From the NCBI RefSeq assembly GCF_900156255.1, contig NZ_FTMK01000003.1:62001-126000 (forward strand): DNA of 64,000 nt. The letters are read 5' to 3'. Shown in pieces: positions 35,635 through 45,104 of this stretch; within the stretch, counting starts at the first letter, position 1, and every line of letters begins with the position of its first letter. The position numbers were made by a program, and so were the translations under genes. The notes beneath the pieces were generated by a model. The model searched no databases. It had not been told where the DNA came from and was given only the letters and a program-made list of their open reading frames with translations. This DNA comes from Paracoccus thiocyanatus. Its GTDB lineage: Bacteria; Pseudomonadota; Alphaproteobacteria; Rhodobacterales; Rhodobacteraceae.

Positions 35635-37014
35635 TCAATAGGAATATTCGGCATAGATGCGGTTCAGATCGCCCGCCCATTCGCCGTGGTATTTGTCCAG
35701 CAATTCGTCGGCCGGCACCTTGCCGGTTTCGACGCTTTCCTTGAGCGTGTTCAGGAAATGCGTCTCGTCCGGGACCAGCCCGCCCGAGCCGGCCCGCCCG
35801 CGCGCCCTTAGCCCGGCTTCGGAAATCGCCAGCACCTCGCGCGCCAGGTCGCGCATCTTGGTGCCGCCGACCTGGGCATCCAGGGCCATTCGTCCCGCGC
35901 CCTGCCGCCAGGATTCCCGCGTCTCATGGTCCCAGCCCTTGACCAGGTCCCAGGCCGCATCCAGCGCCGATTGGTCGTAAAGCAGCCCGACCCACAGCGC
36001 CGGCAACGCGCAAAGCCGCCGCCAGGGGCCGCCGTCGGCGCCGCGCATCTCGATGAATTTCTTGACCCGCGCCTCGGGGAAGACCGTGGTCAGGTGGTCG
36101 GCCCAGTCCGACAGCGTCGGAATCTCGCCGGGCAGGGCGGGCAGGCGGCCGTTCAGGAAGTCGCGGAAGCTTTGCCCCAGCGCGTCGATATACTTGCCGT
36201 CGCGATAGACGAAATACATCGGCACATCGAGCACGTAATCGACCCAAGCCTCGTAGCCGAACCCGTCCTGGAAGACAAAGGGCAGCATGCCGGTGCGCGC
36301 CGCGTCAAGGTTCTGCCAGATATGCGCGCGCCAGCTTTTCCAGCCATTGGGCTGGCCGTCCAGGAAGGGCGAATTGGCGAAAAGCGCATTCGCCACCGGC
36401 TGCAAGGCCAAGGCCACGCGCAGCTTTTGCACCATGTCGGCTTCGGATGCGAAGTCCAGGTTCACCTGGACCGTGCAGGTGCGATACATCATCTGCGTGC
36501 CCAAAGTGCCGACCCGGCCCATATAGTCGGTCATCAGCCGATAGCGCCCCTTGGGCATCATCGGCATCTGGTCCTGCGTCCAGACCGGCGCCGCGCCCAG
36601 GCCGATGAAGCCCGCGCCCAGATCGTCGGCGACGGACTTCACCTCGGCCAGGTGCTGGTTCACCTCGTCGCAGGTCTGGTGGATGGTTTCCAGCGGCGCG
36701 CCCGACAGTTCAAGCTGCCCGCCCGGCTCCAGGCTGACATTGGCGCCGTTGCGTTCCAGCCCGATGATCTGGCCCGCCTCCTGCACCGGGGTCCAGCCAA
36801 AGCGGGCCTGCAACCCCTCCAGCATGGCGCGGATCGAGGGCTGGCCGGGCGCCGCCTCATAGGGCAGGGGCATCAGGTCGGCATGGCGATAGCCGAATTT
36901 CTCGTGTTCGGTGCCGATCCGCCAGTCCGCCCGTGGCTTTTCACCCGAGGCGATGTATTCGACAAGCTGTTCGGAATGTTCAATCGGGCCGCCGCCCTGT
37001 TGGGGAATGGACAT
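35635..37014 (-). CDS. gshA: Glutamate--cysteine ligase, plant/alphaproteobacterial type
   Basis: A 459-residue enzyme for the first step of glutathione synthesis. RIGTEHEKFGY (about 37-47) and NVSLEPGGQLELSGAP (about 91-106) are active-site blocks. YRTCTVQVNLDFASE carries the conserved cysteine region seen in the plant-type class. Length and motifs fit the EgtA/GshA2-like class used by alphaproteobacteria, not the E. coli GshA type. The product feeds glutathione-dependent enzymes such as the GST at 13.4 kb. A single gene bounded by a terminator. Confidence 0.94.
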   Translation of the reverse strand: MSIPQQGGGPIEHSEQLVEYIASGEKPRADWRIGTEHEKFGYRHADLMPLPYEAAPGQPSIRAMLEGLQARFGWTPVQEAGQIIGLERNGANVSLEPGGQLELSGAPLETIHQTCDEVNQHLAEVKSVADDLGAGFIGLGAAPVWTQDQMPMMPKGRYRLMTDYMGRVGTLGTQMMYRTCTVQVNLDFASEADMVQKLRVALALQPVANALFANSPFLDGQPNGWKSWRAHIWQNLDAARTGMLPFVFQDGFGYEAWVDYVLDVPMYFVYRDGKYIDALGQSFRDFLNGRLPALPGEIPTLSDWADHLTTVFPEARVKKFIEMRGADGGPWRRLCALPALWVGLLYDQSALDAAWDLVKGWDHETRESWRQGAGRMALDAQVGGTKMRDLAREVLAISEAGLRARGRAGSGGLVPDETHFLNTLKESVETGKVPADELLDKYHGEWAGDLNRIYAEYSY

Positions 37015-37064
37015 CGGTGGCCTTTCGTTTGCCTTTGCCCGTCACAGGTGGCAAGCGTTGGGCG

Positions 37065-37580
37065 TCAAGTCAAGCGGGCGCGAGCCGGCCTGGTCCAAAC
37101 GGTTTGGATTGCCGGCGCAGCCTCGGCCAGGGCGGCGGCGACCCGGCCCATCTCGATCCCCGGCAGGGTGGCAAAGGCACCGGCAAGATGTTCGGCCCCG
37201 GCGGCATCGACCGGGATCAGCAGCGCCTGGCCGTCGCCGCTTTTCAGCCGCCAATGCCGGCGGCCGTTCAGCCGCATCAGCCGGATCTCGTTCAATTCGC
37301 GCAGCGCGATTTCGCCGCCCAGCAGGCGGTTCGGCGACAGGTAGCGGATCGCGCCTTCGTCCAGTTCGACCATGCCGGGACCAAGCGTGTCGTGGCGAAA
37401 GCGCATCCGCCGCCGCGCATCCAGCGCCCATAGCGCCGAGGCCGCGGCGATTGCCGCGCCGATCGGCCACAGGATCCAGCCGCCCAGCGAGAACACCCAT
37501 AGCCCAAAGGCGGTCGCGGCCAGCGCGGCGCCGGTTTCCGCCCAAGGGCGCAGCCTTTCGGCCAGTTCGGGACGGATCAT
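37065..37580 (-). CDS. Hypothetical membrane protein
   Basis: A 171-residue protein with two hydrophobic helices (about 16-33 and 36-52, ALAATAFGLWVFSL then WPIGAAIAAASALWAL) and a soluble C-terminal part that reads like a PH-type domain (MVELDEGAIRYLSPNRLLGGEIALRELNEIRL). The start is set by the ATGA overlap with the upstream acetyltransferase gene. The reading could extend to 37907 in frame, but that would cross the acetyltransferase gene. I do not recognise a function. Confidence 0.82.
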   Translation of the reverse strand: MIRPELAERLRPWAETGAALAATAFGLWVFSLGGWILWPIGAAIAAASALWALDARRRMRFRHDTLGPGMVELDEGAIRYLSPNRLLGGEIALRELNEIRLMRLNGRRHWRLKSGDGQALLIPVDAAGAEHLAGAFATLPGIEMGRVAAALAEAAPAIQTVWTRPARARLT

Positions 37581-37996
37581 TCCAGGTCCCGCGCCATGTC
37601 GCGATGCGGGATGCCGGCATCGTCGTATTCCGGGCCATAGGCGGCAAAGCCCAGCTTTTCGTAAAAGCCGATGGCATGGGTCTGGGCGCCCAGCTTGGCG
37701 CGGGTCAGCCCCGGCAGGGCGCGCAGTTCCGCCAGCGCCGCGCGGATCAGCGCCGCGCCGATGCCGGTGCCGCGCGCGGATCGCAGAACGGCGACGCGGC
37801 CGATCTTGCCGGTCGCGCCCTGGACCAGGATGCGGGCGGTGCCCACCGCCGCGCCCGAGGCGTCGCGGGCCAAGAGGTGGATCGCCTCGCCGTCGCGGCC
37901 GTCCCATTCCTCGGCTTCGGGGACGGATTGTTCGGTGACGAAAACCGCGTGGCGGATGGCCCGGCAGGTTTCCAGATCGGTCGTGCGTTCGATCAT
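37577..37996 (-). CDS. GNAT family N-acetyltransferase (ElaA/YjcF-like)
   Basis: A 139-residue GNAT protein. The acetyl-CoA pyrophosphate loop is [18 protein letters not shown] (about 73-90), and [27 protein letters not shown] near the end is typical of the YjcF/ElaA group, where [16 protein letters not shown] also matches. Substrate unknown. It overlaps dapE upstream and the membrane-protein gene downstream by 4 bases each, so the three form one leftward unit. Confidence 0.92.
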   Translation of the reverse strand: MIERTTDLETCRAIRHAVFVTEQSVPEAEEWDGRDGEAIHLLARDASGAAVGTARILVQGATGKIGRVAVLRSARGTGIGAALIRAALAELRALPGLTRAKLGAQTHAIGFYEKLGFAAYGPEYDDAGIPHRDMARDLE

Positions 37997-39150
37997 GCGA
38001 AATAACGCTCTAGGATGCGGCGATAGATGCGGGCAAGCTGGCGCACCTGTTCGGCCGGCACGCGTTCGTCCACCTGGTGCATGAAATGCCCCACCAGCCC
38101 GAATTCCAGCACCGGACAGTGATCCTTGACGAAACGCGCATCCGACGTCCCGCCCGAGGTGGACAGCACCGGGTCCAGCCCGGTTTCCTCGCGCACCACG
38201 CCGGCGACCAGATCGACAAAGGGGCCGGGCGCGGTCAGGAAGCTTTCGCCCGACACCTCGGTCGCGATGGCGAAATCGACCCCGGTCCGGGCCGAGATCG
38301 CCGCCGCCCGCTCGCGGACCATCCGGTTCAGGCTTTCGGAGCTATGCGCGTCGTTGAAGCGGATGTTCACCGTGGCCCGCGCCCGTTCGGGGATCACGTT
38401 CGAGGCGGGGTTGCCGCAATCCACCGTCGTCACCTGCAAGCCCGAAGGGTCGAAATGCGCGGTCCCCGCATCCAGCGGCGCGGCGGTCAGTTCGTGCAGC
38501 AGGTCCAGCAGCGCGTGGATCGGGTTGCGGGCGCGGTGCGGATAGGCGGCATGGCCCTGGACCCCCTGCGCCGCGATCCGCAGGGTCATCGAGCCGCGGC
38601 GGCCGATCTTGATCATCTCGCCCAGCCGGTCGGGGTTCGAGGGCTCGCCGACGATGCAGACATCCATCCGCTCGCCCGTCGCCGCCATCCAGTCCAGCAG
38701 CGCGCGGGTGCCGTGCTTGCCCGGCCCCTCTTCGTCGCCGGTGATGGCCAGGATCACCGCGCCGTCCGGCGGCGTCTCGGTCACGAAGCCGATGGCGGCG
38801 GCGGCAAAGGCCGCGACCCCGGATTTCATGTCGGTGGCGCCGCGGCCCCAGATCCAGCCGTCCTCTTCATGCCCGGAAAAGGGCGGATGCGTCCAGCTTG
38901 CCGGATCGCCCGGCGGCACCACGTCGGTATGGCCGTTGAAGCCGAAGGTCCTGGCGCCCCTGGCCCCCCAGCGCGCGAACAGGTTCGGCACCCCCTCGCG
39001 GTCGACGCGATGGCATTCGAAGCCCGCCGCGCCCAGCAGATCGGCCAGCAGGACCAGCGCCCCGCCCTCGTCCGGCGTGACCGAGGGGCAGCGGATCAGA
39101 CGGGCGGTCAATTGCGCGGGGTCGGGGATGGTGGTCGGGGGCGCAGTCAT
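37993..39150 (-). CDS. dapE: Succinyl-diaminopimelate desuccinylase
   Basis: A 385-residue M20-family zinc enzyme that removes succinate from N-succinyl-diaminopimelate, the penultimate branch step to diaminopimelate and lysine. Metal ligands and catalytic acids are in [16 protein letters not shown] (about 71-86), [14 protein letters not shown] (about 98-111) and [16 protein letters not shown] (about 136-151), with a final histidine in [13 protein letters not shown]. Length is typical. First gene of the dapE-GNAT-membrane protein unit. Confidence 0.96.
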   Translation of the reverse strand: MTAPPTTIPDPAQLTARLIRCPSVTPDEGGALVLLADLLGAAGFECHRVDREGVPNLFARWGARGARTFGFNGHTDVVPPGDPASWTHPPFSGHEEDGWIWGRGATDMKSGVAAFAAAAIGFVTETPPDGAVILAITGDEEGPGKHGTRALLDWMAATGERMDVCIVGEPSNPDRLGEMIKIGRRGSMTLRIAAQGVQGHAAYPHRARNPIHALLDLLHELTAAPLDAGTAHFDPSGLQVTTVDCGNPASNVIPERARATVNIRFNDAHSSESLNRMVRERAAAISARTGVDFAIATEVSGESFLTAPGPFVDLVAGVVREETGLDPVLSTSGGTSDARFVKDHCPVLEFGLVGHFMHQVDERVPAEQVRQLARIYRRILERYFA

Positions 39151-39179
39151 GGCGGGCCTTTCGCTTGTCGCGCCCCTGA

Positions 39180-39953
39180 TTACACCGCCCGGCCGGCAAG
39201 CTCCAGCGCGCGGCGCAGCAGGTTGGCGCCGGCCAGAGCCAGCAGGACCAGCGTCCAGCGCCGGAACCGCGCCGCGTCCAGCCGGTCATGTGCCAGATAG
39301 CCCAGCCCCATGCCCGCCAGCGCCGGCACCACCAGCGCCGCCGAAAAGGGCAGGGTCTGCGCGTTCAGCAGCCCCGATTGCAGATGCGATACGGTCAGCA
39401 CCGCCGCGCCGATAAAGAACACGACGCCCTGCACCCGCATCTGTTCGGCCTTGGGCACATGCAGCGACAAAAGCAGCACCAGCAGCGGCGGCCCCCAGAT
39501 GCCGGAAATGCCGCCGATCAGCCCGCCGGACACGCCGGTCGCGATCTCCATCCGGCGGCGGTGATGGACGGGCAGGACCAGGCTGCGCCCCAGGATCTGC
39601 CACAGCGCGAAGCCGGTAATGGGCAGGCCGATCAGCGCATACATCAGCCATTGCGGCACCCGCGTCGCGAAAAAGGCGCTGACCGGAATGAACAGCACGA
39701 CTATGCCGACGTGCCAGCGCCAGTCCCAGGCCGCCTGCCAGGCCGGGCGCCAGCCCTGGCGCAGCGCTTGGCGGATATTCGTGACCAGCACCGGCAGGAT
39801 GACCGCCGCAACGGCCTGCCGGGCGTCCAGGAACGAGCCCAAGGCCGCCAGCATGATCATCGGCATGGCGAAGCCGATGGCGCCCTTGACGAAGCCTGAA
39901 AACAGCGTGACCGCGGCAGCGATCCAGAAATGCAGGGGATCAAGGCCGAACAT
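39180..39953 (-). CDS. Sulfite exporter TauE/SafE family protein
   Basis: A 257-residue membrane protein with about eight hydrophobic segments and the paired TauE/SafE half-repeats ([19 protein letters not shown] at about 21-39 and [25 protein letters not shown] at about 140-164). Family members export sulfonate-related anions, sulfite or other organic anions. The substrate here is not shown. A stand-alone leftward gene. Confidence 0.92.
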   Translation of the reverse strand: MFGLDPLHFWIAAAVTLFSGFVKGAIGFAMPMIMLAALGSFLDARQAVAAVILPVLVTNIRQALRQGWRPAWQAAWDWRWHVGIVVLFIPVSAFFATRVPQWLMYALIGLPITGFALWQILGRSLVLPVHHRRRMEIATGVSGGLIGGISGIWGPPLLVLLLSLHVPKAEQMRVQGVVFFIGAAVLTVSHLQSGLLNAQTLPFSAALVVPALAGMGLGYLAHDRLDAARFRRWTLVLLALAGANLLRRALELAGRAV

Positions 39954-40237
39954 CGGCCCGCAGGACTGGAGGATGAAATGTCATGCGGTTTGGATATTCC
40001 CTTGCCGGGGCGATCTCAAGCGCGCAAGCCCCGGCTACGGGGTGAAGCCGCCGGGGGCTGGGGGGAAAGACGGCATCCTGATACCCACGGCATTTCATGT
40101 GGAGGCGGGTTTTCCATGCGTTTGCCCTGGCTGCATTGTCCAGACAAGCCGGCCAGGGCCGGGTGTGCAAAAGCTTGGGGGAAGGTTCAATCGACTTAGG
40201 CGCGCTTCGTATGCGCTGACCTAAGCCGATGAAAACA
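39954..40237. other. Non-coding gap between the TauE gene and tRNA-Val
   Basis: These 284 bases hold no convincing gene; the short open frames here lack family features. Visible structure: a palindrome CCGGCC-AG-GGCCGG (40149-40162) and a hairpin CTTAGG (40195-40200) / CCTAAG (40220-40225) with an inner GCGC pair. The hairpin lies directly beyond the 3' end of the leftward tRNA and may end its transcript. No copy of the tRNA 3' end was found here. Confidence 0.6.
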
Positions 40238-40312
40238 TGGTGGGCGATAACGGATTTGAACCGCTGACATCTTCGATGTGAACGAAGCGCTCTACCGCTG
40301 AGCTAATCGCCC
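40238..40312 (-). tRNA. tRNA-Val (anticodon CAC)
   Basis: On the minus strand: acceptor GGGCGAT pairs with ATCGCCC. The D-arm is GCTCAGCGGTAGAGC, and the anticodon stem CTTCG/CGAAG encloses loop TTCACAT, giving anticodon CAC, which reads GTG codons. The variable loop is ATGTC and the T-arm AGCGG-TTCAAAT-CCGTT. The CCA end is encoded. All parts are canonical. Confidence 0.97.
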
Positions 40313-40321
40313 GGTGCGCGC

Positions 40322-40350
40322 TAGATAGCCGCAGCCGCGGCAGGCTGCAA
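40322..40350 (-). promoter_or_regulatory. Promoter of tRNA-Val
   Basis: On the minus strand TTGCAG (complement of 40345-40350) and TATCTA (complement of 40322-40327) are separated by exactly 17 bases and end 9 bases before the tRNA. It is a good sigma70 match in an otherwise GC-rich area. Confidence 0.7.
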
Positions 40351-40368
40351 GAGGGGTCCGGCGAAAAA

Positions 40369-40659
40369 TCACGCCGCCCCGGTGGTGCGGCGGCGCAGGC
40401 GCAATGTGATGACCTCGCCGCCCGACCTGTCGTGGCGCCGGCTGATGCGCGCCCGGCCCAGGGGCGGCAATGCCAGCGTCATGCCCGAGGCGATGGCTTC
40501 GCCCAATTCGGCCAAGGTGGCCTCGACGACCGCCTTGACTTCGCTGTTGCGCAAGCCGGTTCGCCGCGCCACCTGGGCCAGAAGCTGGCGCTTTTGCAGA
40601 ACGGTGGCGGGTGTCGGCTCGTCCGGGTCGGGATCTTGTCTTGCCTGGGAACTTGCCAT
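40369..40659 (-). CDS. HU-family DNA-binding protein
   Basis: A 96-residue histone-like protein. LLAQVARRTGLRNSEVKAVVEATLAELGEAIASG (about 27-60) is the helical dimerisation half, and ALPPLGRARISRRHDRSGGEVITLRLRRR matches the beta-arm region, shortened compared with classical HU. The N-terminal 20 residues are acidic and proline-rich. It is downstream of lon, behind a terminator, with an AAGGAG ribosome site. It probably bends or coats DNA; it is not the main HU judging from its divergence. Confidence 0.87.
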   Translation of the reverse strand: MASSQARQDPDPDEPTPATVLQKRQLLAQVARRTGLRNSEVKAVVEATLAELGEAIASGMTLALPPLGRARISRRHDRSGGEVITLRLRRRTTGAA

Positions 40660-40697
40660 GAGCGAACTCCTTTCCGAATGGAGCCTCGGTCAAGAAG

Positions 40698-40728
40698 AAG
40701 CCGCGCGGGCTGTTGGCCCGCGCGGCTT
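40698..40728 (-). terminator. Terminator of lon
   Basis: AAGCCGCGCGGGC (40698-40710) and GCCCGCGCGGCTT (40716-40728) form a perfect 13-base stem with a TGTTG loop. On the minus strand it is followed by CTTCTTCTT. It lies just past the lon stop. Confidence 0.88.
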
Positions 40729-40732
40729 GATG

Positions 40733-43147
40733 TCAATGGGCGACCGTCGCGCCGCCGCCCTGGCCGCGGGTCGCGGCCAGGCGGCTGGCCTCGGCCGCTT
40801 CTTCGGCGGCTTCGTCCCATTCGATGGGCTCGGGCATCCGCACCAGCGCATGGCGCAGCACTTCGCGCACATTGCTGACCGGGATGATCTTCAGCCCTTC
40901 CTGGACATTCGCCGGGATCTCGGCCAGATCCTTTTCGTTATCGGCCGGGATCAGCACCGTCTTGATGCCGCCGCGCAGCGCCGCCAGCAGCTTTTCCTTG
41001 AGCCCGCCGATGGCCAGGACATTGCCGCGCAACGTGACCTCGCCGGTCATGGCGACATCCTTGCGGACCGGGATCTGCGTCAGCACCGAAACGATCGACG
41101 TGACCATGGCGATCCCTGCCGAGGGACCATCCTTGGGCGTCGCCCCTTCGGGGACGTGGACGTGGATATCCACCGTTTCGAACTTCGGCGGCTTCACCCC
41201 CAGTTCAGGGCTGACCGAGCGGACAAAGGACGATGCGGCGTCGATCGATTCCTTCATCACATCGCCCAGTTTGCCGGTCGTTTTCATGCGGCCCTTGCCG
41301 GGCAGCTTCAACGCCTCGATCTGAAGCAGATCGCCGCCGACCTGGGTCCAGGCCAGGCCCGTCACCACGCCGATCTGGTCGTCCTTTTCGGCAAGGCCGT
41401 AGCGGTGGCGGCGCACGCCCAGATAGTCCTCGGCCTGGTCGGGCGTCACTTCGACAGACTTGACCTTGCCCTTGAGGATTTCGGTCACGGCCTTGCGGGC
41501 CAGCTTGGCGATCTCGCGTTCCAGCGACCGCACCCCCGCTTCGCGGGTGTAATAGCGGATCACATGGGTCAGCGCCTCGTCCGTTACCGAGAACTCGCCC
41601 TTGCGCAGCCCGTTCGCCTTGATCTGCTTGGGCAGCAGGTGCTGGCGCGCGATCTCGCGCTTCTCGTCCTCGGTATAGCCGGCCAGCGGGATGATCTCCA
41701 TCCGGTCAAGCAGCGGCCCCGGCATGTTGTAGCTGTTGGCGGTGGTCACGAACATCACGTTGGACAGGTCGTATTCCACTTCCAGATAGTGGTCCACGAA
41801 AGTCGCATTCTGTTCGGGGTCCAGCACCTCCAGCATGGCGCTGGCCGGATCGCCGCGGAAATCCTGGCCCATCTTGTCGATTTCGTCCAGAAGGATCAGC
41901 GGGTTGGTCGTCTTGGCCTTTTTCAGCGCCTGGATGATCTTGCCGGGCATCGAGCCGATATAGGTCCGGCGGTGGCCGCGGATCTCGGATTCGTCGCGCA
42001 CGCCGCCCAGGCTGATGCGGATGAACTCGCGCCCCGTGGCCCGCGCCACCGAACGCCCCAGCGAGGTCTTGCCGACACCCGGAGGCCCGACAAGGCACAG
42101 GATCGGCCCCTTGAGCTTGGCCGAGCGGTTCTGCACCGCCAGGTATTCGACGATCCGTTCCTTGACCTTTTCCAGGCCGTAATGATCGGCGTCCAGCACT
42201 TCTTCGGCCTTGGTCAGGTCCTTGCGGACGCGCGATTTCACGCCCCAGGGCAGCGCCAGCAGCCAGTCCAGATAGTTGCGGCTGACCGTGGCCTCTGCCG
42301 ACATCGGCGACATCGACTTCAGCTTCTTCAGTTCGGCCTCGGCCTTTTCACGGGCCTCCTTGCTGAACTTGGTCGCGGCGATCTTTTCCTCAAGCTCGGT
42401 GATTTCGTTGCCGCCATCCTCGCCGTCGCCCAGCTCTTTCTGAATGGCCTTCATCTGCTCATTCAGATAGTATTCGCGCTGGGTCTTCTCCATCTGCGTC
42501 TTGACGCGGGACTTGATCTTCTTTTCGACTTGCAGGACCGACATTTCGCCCTGCATCAGGCCGTAAACCTTTTCCAGCCGCTCGGCCGTCACCAGGGTTT
42601 CCAGCAGTTCCTGCTTTTTATCCAGGGCGATGCCCAGGTGACCGCTGACCAGATCGGCCAGGCGCGCGGCGTCGCCCGCCTCGGCCACGGCAGAGACCAC
42701 TTCTTCGGGGATGTTCTTGCGCACCTTGACGTAACGCTCGAACTCTTCGGCGACGGCGCGGGTCAGGGCGGTGACGGTATCTTCGTCCCCCGCCTCTTCC
42801 GCCAGCGTCTCGCTGCGGGCCTCGAAATAGGCGTCATTGGGGATGAAATCGGTGATGCGCACCCGCTCGCGCCCTTCGACCAGGACCTTGACGGTTCCGT
42901 CGGGCAGCTTCAGCAGTTGCAGCACATTGGCCAGCACGCCGGTGCGGAAGATCCCCTCGGCGGCGGGCTCGTCGACGGCGGCATCCTTTTGCGCCGCAAG
43001 AAGGATCGGGCGATCCTGCTCCATCACGGCTTCGAGCGCCCGCACCGATTTTTCGCGTCCGACGAACAGCGGCACGATCATGTGCGGAAACACCACGATA
43101 TCCCGCAAGGGCAGGACCGGATGGGTAGTCTGGGCGAATTCGTTCAT
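40733..43147 (-). CDS. lon: ATP-dependent protease Lon
   Basis: An 804-residue cytosolic AAA+ protease that degrades misfolded and short-lived regulatory proteins. It has the N-terminal substrate domain (about 10-200), the P-loop GPPGVGKTS (about 355), Walker [11 protein letters not shown], and the Ser-Lys protease domain with [10 protein letters not shown] carrying the catalytic serine (about 680) and the lysine in [12 protein letters not shown]. The start [21 protein letters not shown] is chosen because it matches the family and follows AAAGGA. The longer in-frame reading is not credible. Confidence 0.97.
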   Translation of the reverse strand: MNEFAQTTHPVLPLRDIVVFPHMIVPLFVGREKSVRALEAVMEQDRPILLAAQKDAAVDEPAAEGIFRTGVLANVLQLLKLPDGTVKVLVEGRERVRITDFIPNDAYFEARSETLAEEAGDEDTVTALTRAVAEEFERYVKVRKNIPEEVVSAVAEAGDAARLADLVSGHLGIALDKKQELLETLVTAERLEKVYGLMQGEMSVLQVEKKIKSRVKTQMEKTQREYYLNEQMKAIQKELGDGEDGGNEITELEEKIAATKFSKEAREKAEAELKKLKSMSPMSAEATVSRNYLDWLLALPWGVKSRVRKDLTKAEEVLDADHYGLEKVKERIVEYLAVQNRSAKLKGPILCLVGPPGVGKTSLGRSVARATGREFIRISLGGVRDESEIRGHRRTYIGSMPGKIIQALKKAKTTNPLILLDEIDKMGQDFRGDPASAMLEVLDPEQNATFVDHYLEVEYDLSNVMFVTTANSYNMPGPLLDRMEIIPLAGYTEDEKREIARQHLLPKQIKANGLRKGEFSVTDEALTHVIRYYTREAGVRSLEREIAKLARKAVTEILKGKVKSVEVTPDQAEDYLGVRRHRYGLAEKDDQIGVVTGLAWTQVGGDLLQIEALKLPGKGRMKTTGKLGDVMKESIDAASSFVRSVSPELGVKPPKFETVDIHVHVPEGATPKDGPSAGIAMVTSIVSVLTQIPVRKDVAMTGEVTLRGNVLAIGGLKEKLLAALRGGIKTVLIPADNEKDLAEIPANVQEGLKIIPVSNVREVLRHALVRMPEPIEWDEAAEEAAEASRLAATRGQGGGATVAH

Positions 43148-43216
43148 GGAATCAGTCCTTTCTCGCCAAGAAGCGCAACCCCTAAGACAGGCAGTCTGCG
43201 CCCCCTGCTTGGCTGA

Positions 43217-43246
43217 CAAGATAGGAAGCTCGCGCCGGAGGTTCAA
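43217..43246 (-). promoter_or_regulatory. Candidate heat-shock (sigma32-type) promoter of lon
   Basis: On the minus strand TTGAAC (complement of 43241-43246) is followed after 15 bases by CCTATCTTG (complement of 43217-43225). This resembles the alphaproteobacterial sigma32 pattern (CTTGAA, CYTATNTNNG). It starts about 70 bases before the lon start codon. Confidence 0.5.
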
Positions 43247-43296
43247 TGGGCGATTAGTTCGTATTTTGTTCCATTTTATACGACATTCGCCGCGTC

Positions 43297-43331
43297 GAAA
43301 AAGGGCCTCCGCCATGCGGCGAAAGCCCCTT
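43297..43331 (-). terminator. Terminator of the CsbD gene
   Basis: On the minus strand an AAGGGGC..CGCC / GGCG..GCCCTT stem with a GCAT loop and a 3-base internal bulge is followed by TTTTT. It lies 11 bases after the csbD stop. Confidence 0.8.
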
Positions 43332-43342
43332 GTCTGCGCGGT

Positions 43343-43543
43343 TCAGACCTTGTCGCGGAAGAAGCCGTCGATCTGCTCGTCGGCCTGTTCCTTGGTCCAG
43401 CCGTATTTCTCTTGCAGCTTGCCGGCCAGCTTGTCCCTTTTGCCGCCGACCTCGGTCAGTTCGTCATCGGTAAGGTCGCCCCAATTCTCTTTGACGCTGC
43501 CCTTGAGCTGGTTCCATTTGCCTTCGATGATATCCCAGTTCAT
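43343..43543 (-). CDS. CsbD family stress protein
   Basis: A 66-residue protein of the CsbD family (MNWDIIEGKWNQLKGSVKE at the start; ELTEVGGKRDKLAGKLQE and YGWTKEQADEQIDGFF after). Members are induced by general stress in many bacteria, including under sigma-factor control in Bacillus, but their molecular role is not known. It has its own terminator. The gap to lon upstream carries the lon promoter region. Confidence 0.94.
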   Translation of the reverse strand: MNWDIIEGKWNQLKGSVKENWGDLTDDELTEVGGKRDKLAGKLQEKYGWTKEQADEQIDGFFRDKV

Positions 43544-43638
43544 TGGCGTTCCTTTCAGTCGGATTGCGTTTTCGATACGGGAAGGAAACGCCCATTTCGC
43601 CGGTGAAGTTCCCGCCGTCGCGCCGGCTTGGCTGCCGC

Positions 43639-44487
43639 TTAGCCCGCGCTATCCCGAAGCGCCATCAACCCGGACAGGCAGGACGGATCGAGAAAGGGGA
43701 AATTGCGGGCAAGCAATTCGCGAAACCCCGGCTCGTCCAGCGGCGACAGGCCGCTGCCGGGAACGGCCGCGACCATGCGCGAATCGTGGCCCTGAAACTT
43801 CAATTGCAACGAGCCGATGGCGCCATGGTCCAGCATTGCCGGAAAACGCCGCATCAGCGCGTAATGCCCAAAGGCAAAGACGCTGCGATGGGGCTGGCTT
43901 AGCCGCGCTGCCGCGCCGGCGGCGTGAAACGGCAGGCTGCATTCGTAATGGCGCGGCCCGCCGCCCTGGTAATGCGTGACCACAAGCGCGCGCGGCAGGG
44001 AAAAGGCAAAGCTGCGCTGGTCCTGCATGATCCGGGCCGCCCGCCCCAACCGCGCGACGTAATCGCCGCACAGGCAATCGTCGTCATCCAGCCGGAACTG
44101 GATCGCCGGCCCGGCCGGGCGCGCCAATTCGGCCAGCACCGGCGCCAGCGCGGTGCCCACATCCGCCGCATCGGAAAGAACCAGCCGCGCTTGCGGCAGG
44201 GTTTGGCACAGCGCCCGCAGCCGCTCTTGCCAGGGGCGGGGCAGGGCGGGCGAACTCAGCACCAGGAAGTGAAAATCCGGGTCAGTCTGCGCCCGAAGCG
44301 AGGCCAGGGTCAGCCGTTCGAAACTGTGAAAGCGAAAGCGCAGCCGCGCATCGTCGTAAAGCGCGGCGCGGCTGCGCTCTATCGCCGCCGCCTCGGCCGC
44401 CGAGCCGCGCGGGATGCCGGAAAACGCCTGCCAATCGCCGCGGCCCAGAAAGGAAAAGCGGCAAATCCCCACGATCGGCGCAACCAT
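43639..44487 (-). CDS. Putative rhamnosyl transferase-like glycosyltransferase
   Basis: A 282-residue protein that resembles the putative rhamnosyl transferase family (GT-A-like fold). FSFLGRGDWQAF near the start, ARLRFRFHSFERLTLASLRAQ, then FRLDDDDCLCGDYV (about 129-142), where the DDDD block takes the place of the sugar-nucleotide-binding DXD. It probably modifies a surface glycan or LPS in the cytosol. The start at 44487 has a GAGGGGTGGC ribosome site; the longer frame adds residues unlike the family. Divergent from another glycosyltransferase across 617 bases. Confidence 0.82.
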   Translation of the reverse strand: MVAPIVGICRFSFLGRGDWQAFSGIPRGSAAEAAAIERSRAALYDDARLRFRFHSFERLTLASLRAQTDPDFHFLVLSSPALPRPWQERLRALCQTLPQARLVLSDAADVGTALAPVLAELARPAGPAIQFRLDDDDCLCGDYVARLGRAARIMQDQRSFAFSLPRALVVTHYQGGGPRHYECSLPFHAAGAAARLSQPHRSVFAFGHYALMRRFPAMLDHGAIGSLQLKFQGHDSRMVAAVPGSGLSPLDEPGFRELLARNFPFLDPSCLSGLMALRDSAG

Positions 44488-45104
44488 GCCACCCCTCACA
44501 ACAGCCCAAGCCCGATTTCGGCCGGACTTTCCCGATCCGGCCGGAAAACGCAATGGCCGGCCGCAGATCAAAGGCCCGGCCGATTCGCGCCATTCGCTGC
44601 CGGATACGGGGTAGGGGCGGATGCGGACCCTGCATTATTCCTTGCGCGGCCGGGTCCAAATGCACGGAATGCGCGAATATCGGGTCCCGCCGCGGGATAA
44701 TCGGCGAAAATCAGGCATTTTTCCGGTGATCCGTCGGCGAAAAAGCGCCTTGCATTGTCGAGGTAATCGACAATGAAAAGCCGAAATGGCAAATTCGAAA
44801 AAGAGCGACCGGATGAGCGCAGTGCCCTATTGTCTCATCCGGTCTGGCCGAACCTGTAAAAGCGGAAATCGTTCAACGGCTGAGGCTAGCCTGCAACGAA
44901 AGGCTTAGGCCGAACACCTGCCTTTTTAGTGAGGTTTTTGCCGCGTTCGGGCGGTTTTAGCTAATTCGAAAACCCTTTGGCATCATTGTCCTAGGCCGCT
45001 TTATCGTATACAGGTTGAGCAAAGAAAAATCAATTCACCTCTGGAACGAGGTGGACCGTTGTTGCTAGACCTGTCGCGGTTAAAGATTCGCACAGGGGCG
45101 TGGC
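44488..45104. other. 617-bp non-coding gap between divergent glycosyltransferase genes
   Basis: This is the longest gene-free stretch in the window and is clearly AT-richer than its flanks. It contains three inverted repeats (44753-44775, 44807-44844, 45036-45053) and a terminator-like stem followed by T (44899-44927). No family-like open frame was found. It must contain the promoters for both glycosyltransferase genes, and is a candidate site for a small RNA or for binding of several regulators. Confidence 0.7.
44753..44927 (+). ncRNA. Possible small RNA with two hairpins and a terminator-like end
   Basis: CATTGTCGA (44753-44761) pairs perfectly with TCGACAATG (44767-44775). GACCGGATGAG (44807-44817) pairs perfectly with CTCATCCGGTC (44834-44844). 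AAAGGC..AGG (44899-44909) pairs with CCTGCCTTT (44917-44925), followed by TT. Three successive stems, the last with a T-run, resemble a small RNA. They could also be protein-binding palindromes, and no promoter was identified with confidence. Confidence 0.25.

Noticed and set aside
39940-40170. A 76-codon frame in the gap before tRNA-Val
   Set aside because: No family pattern and no credible ribosome site; composition as expected by chance at this GC.
40382-43216. A 944-codon frame opposite lon
   Set aside because: Shadow of lon; no start context or family match.
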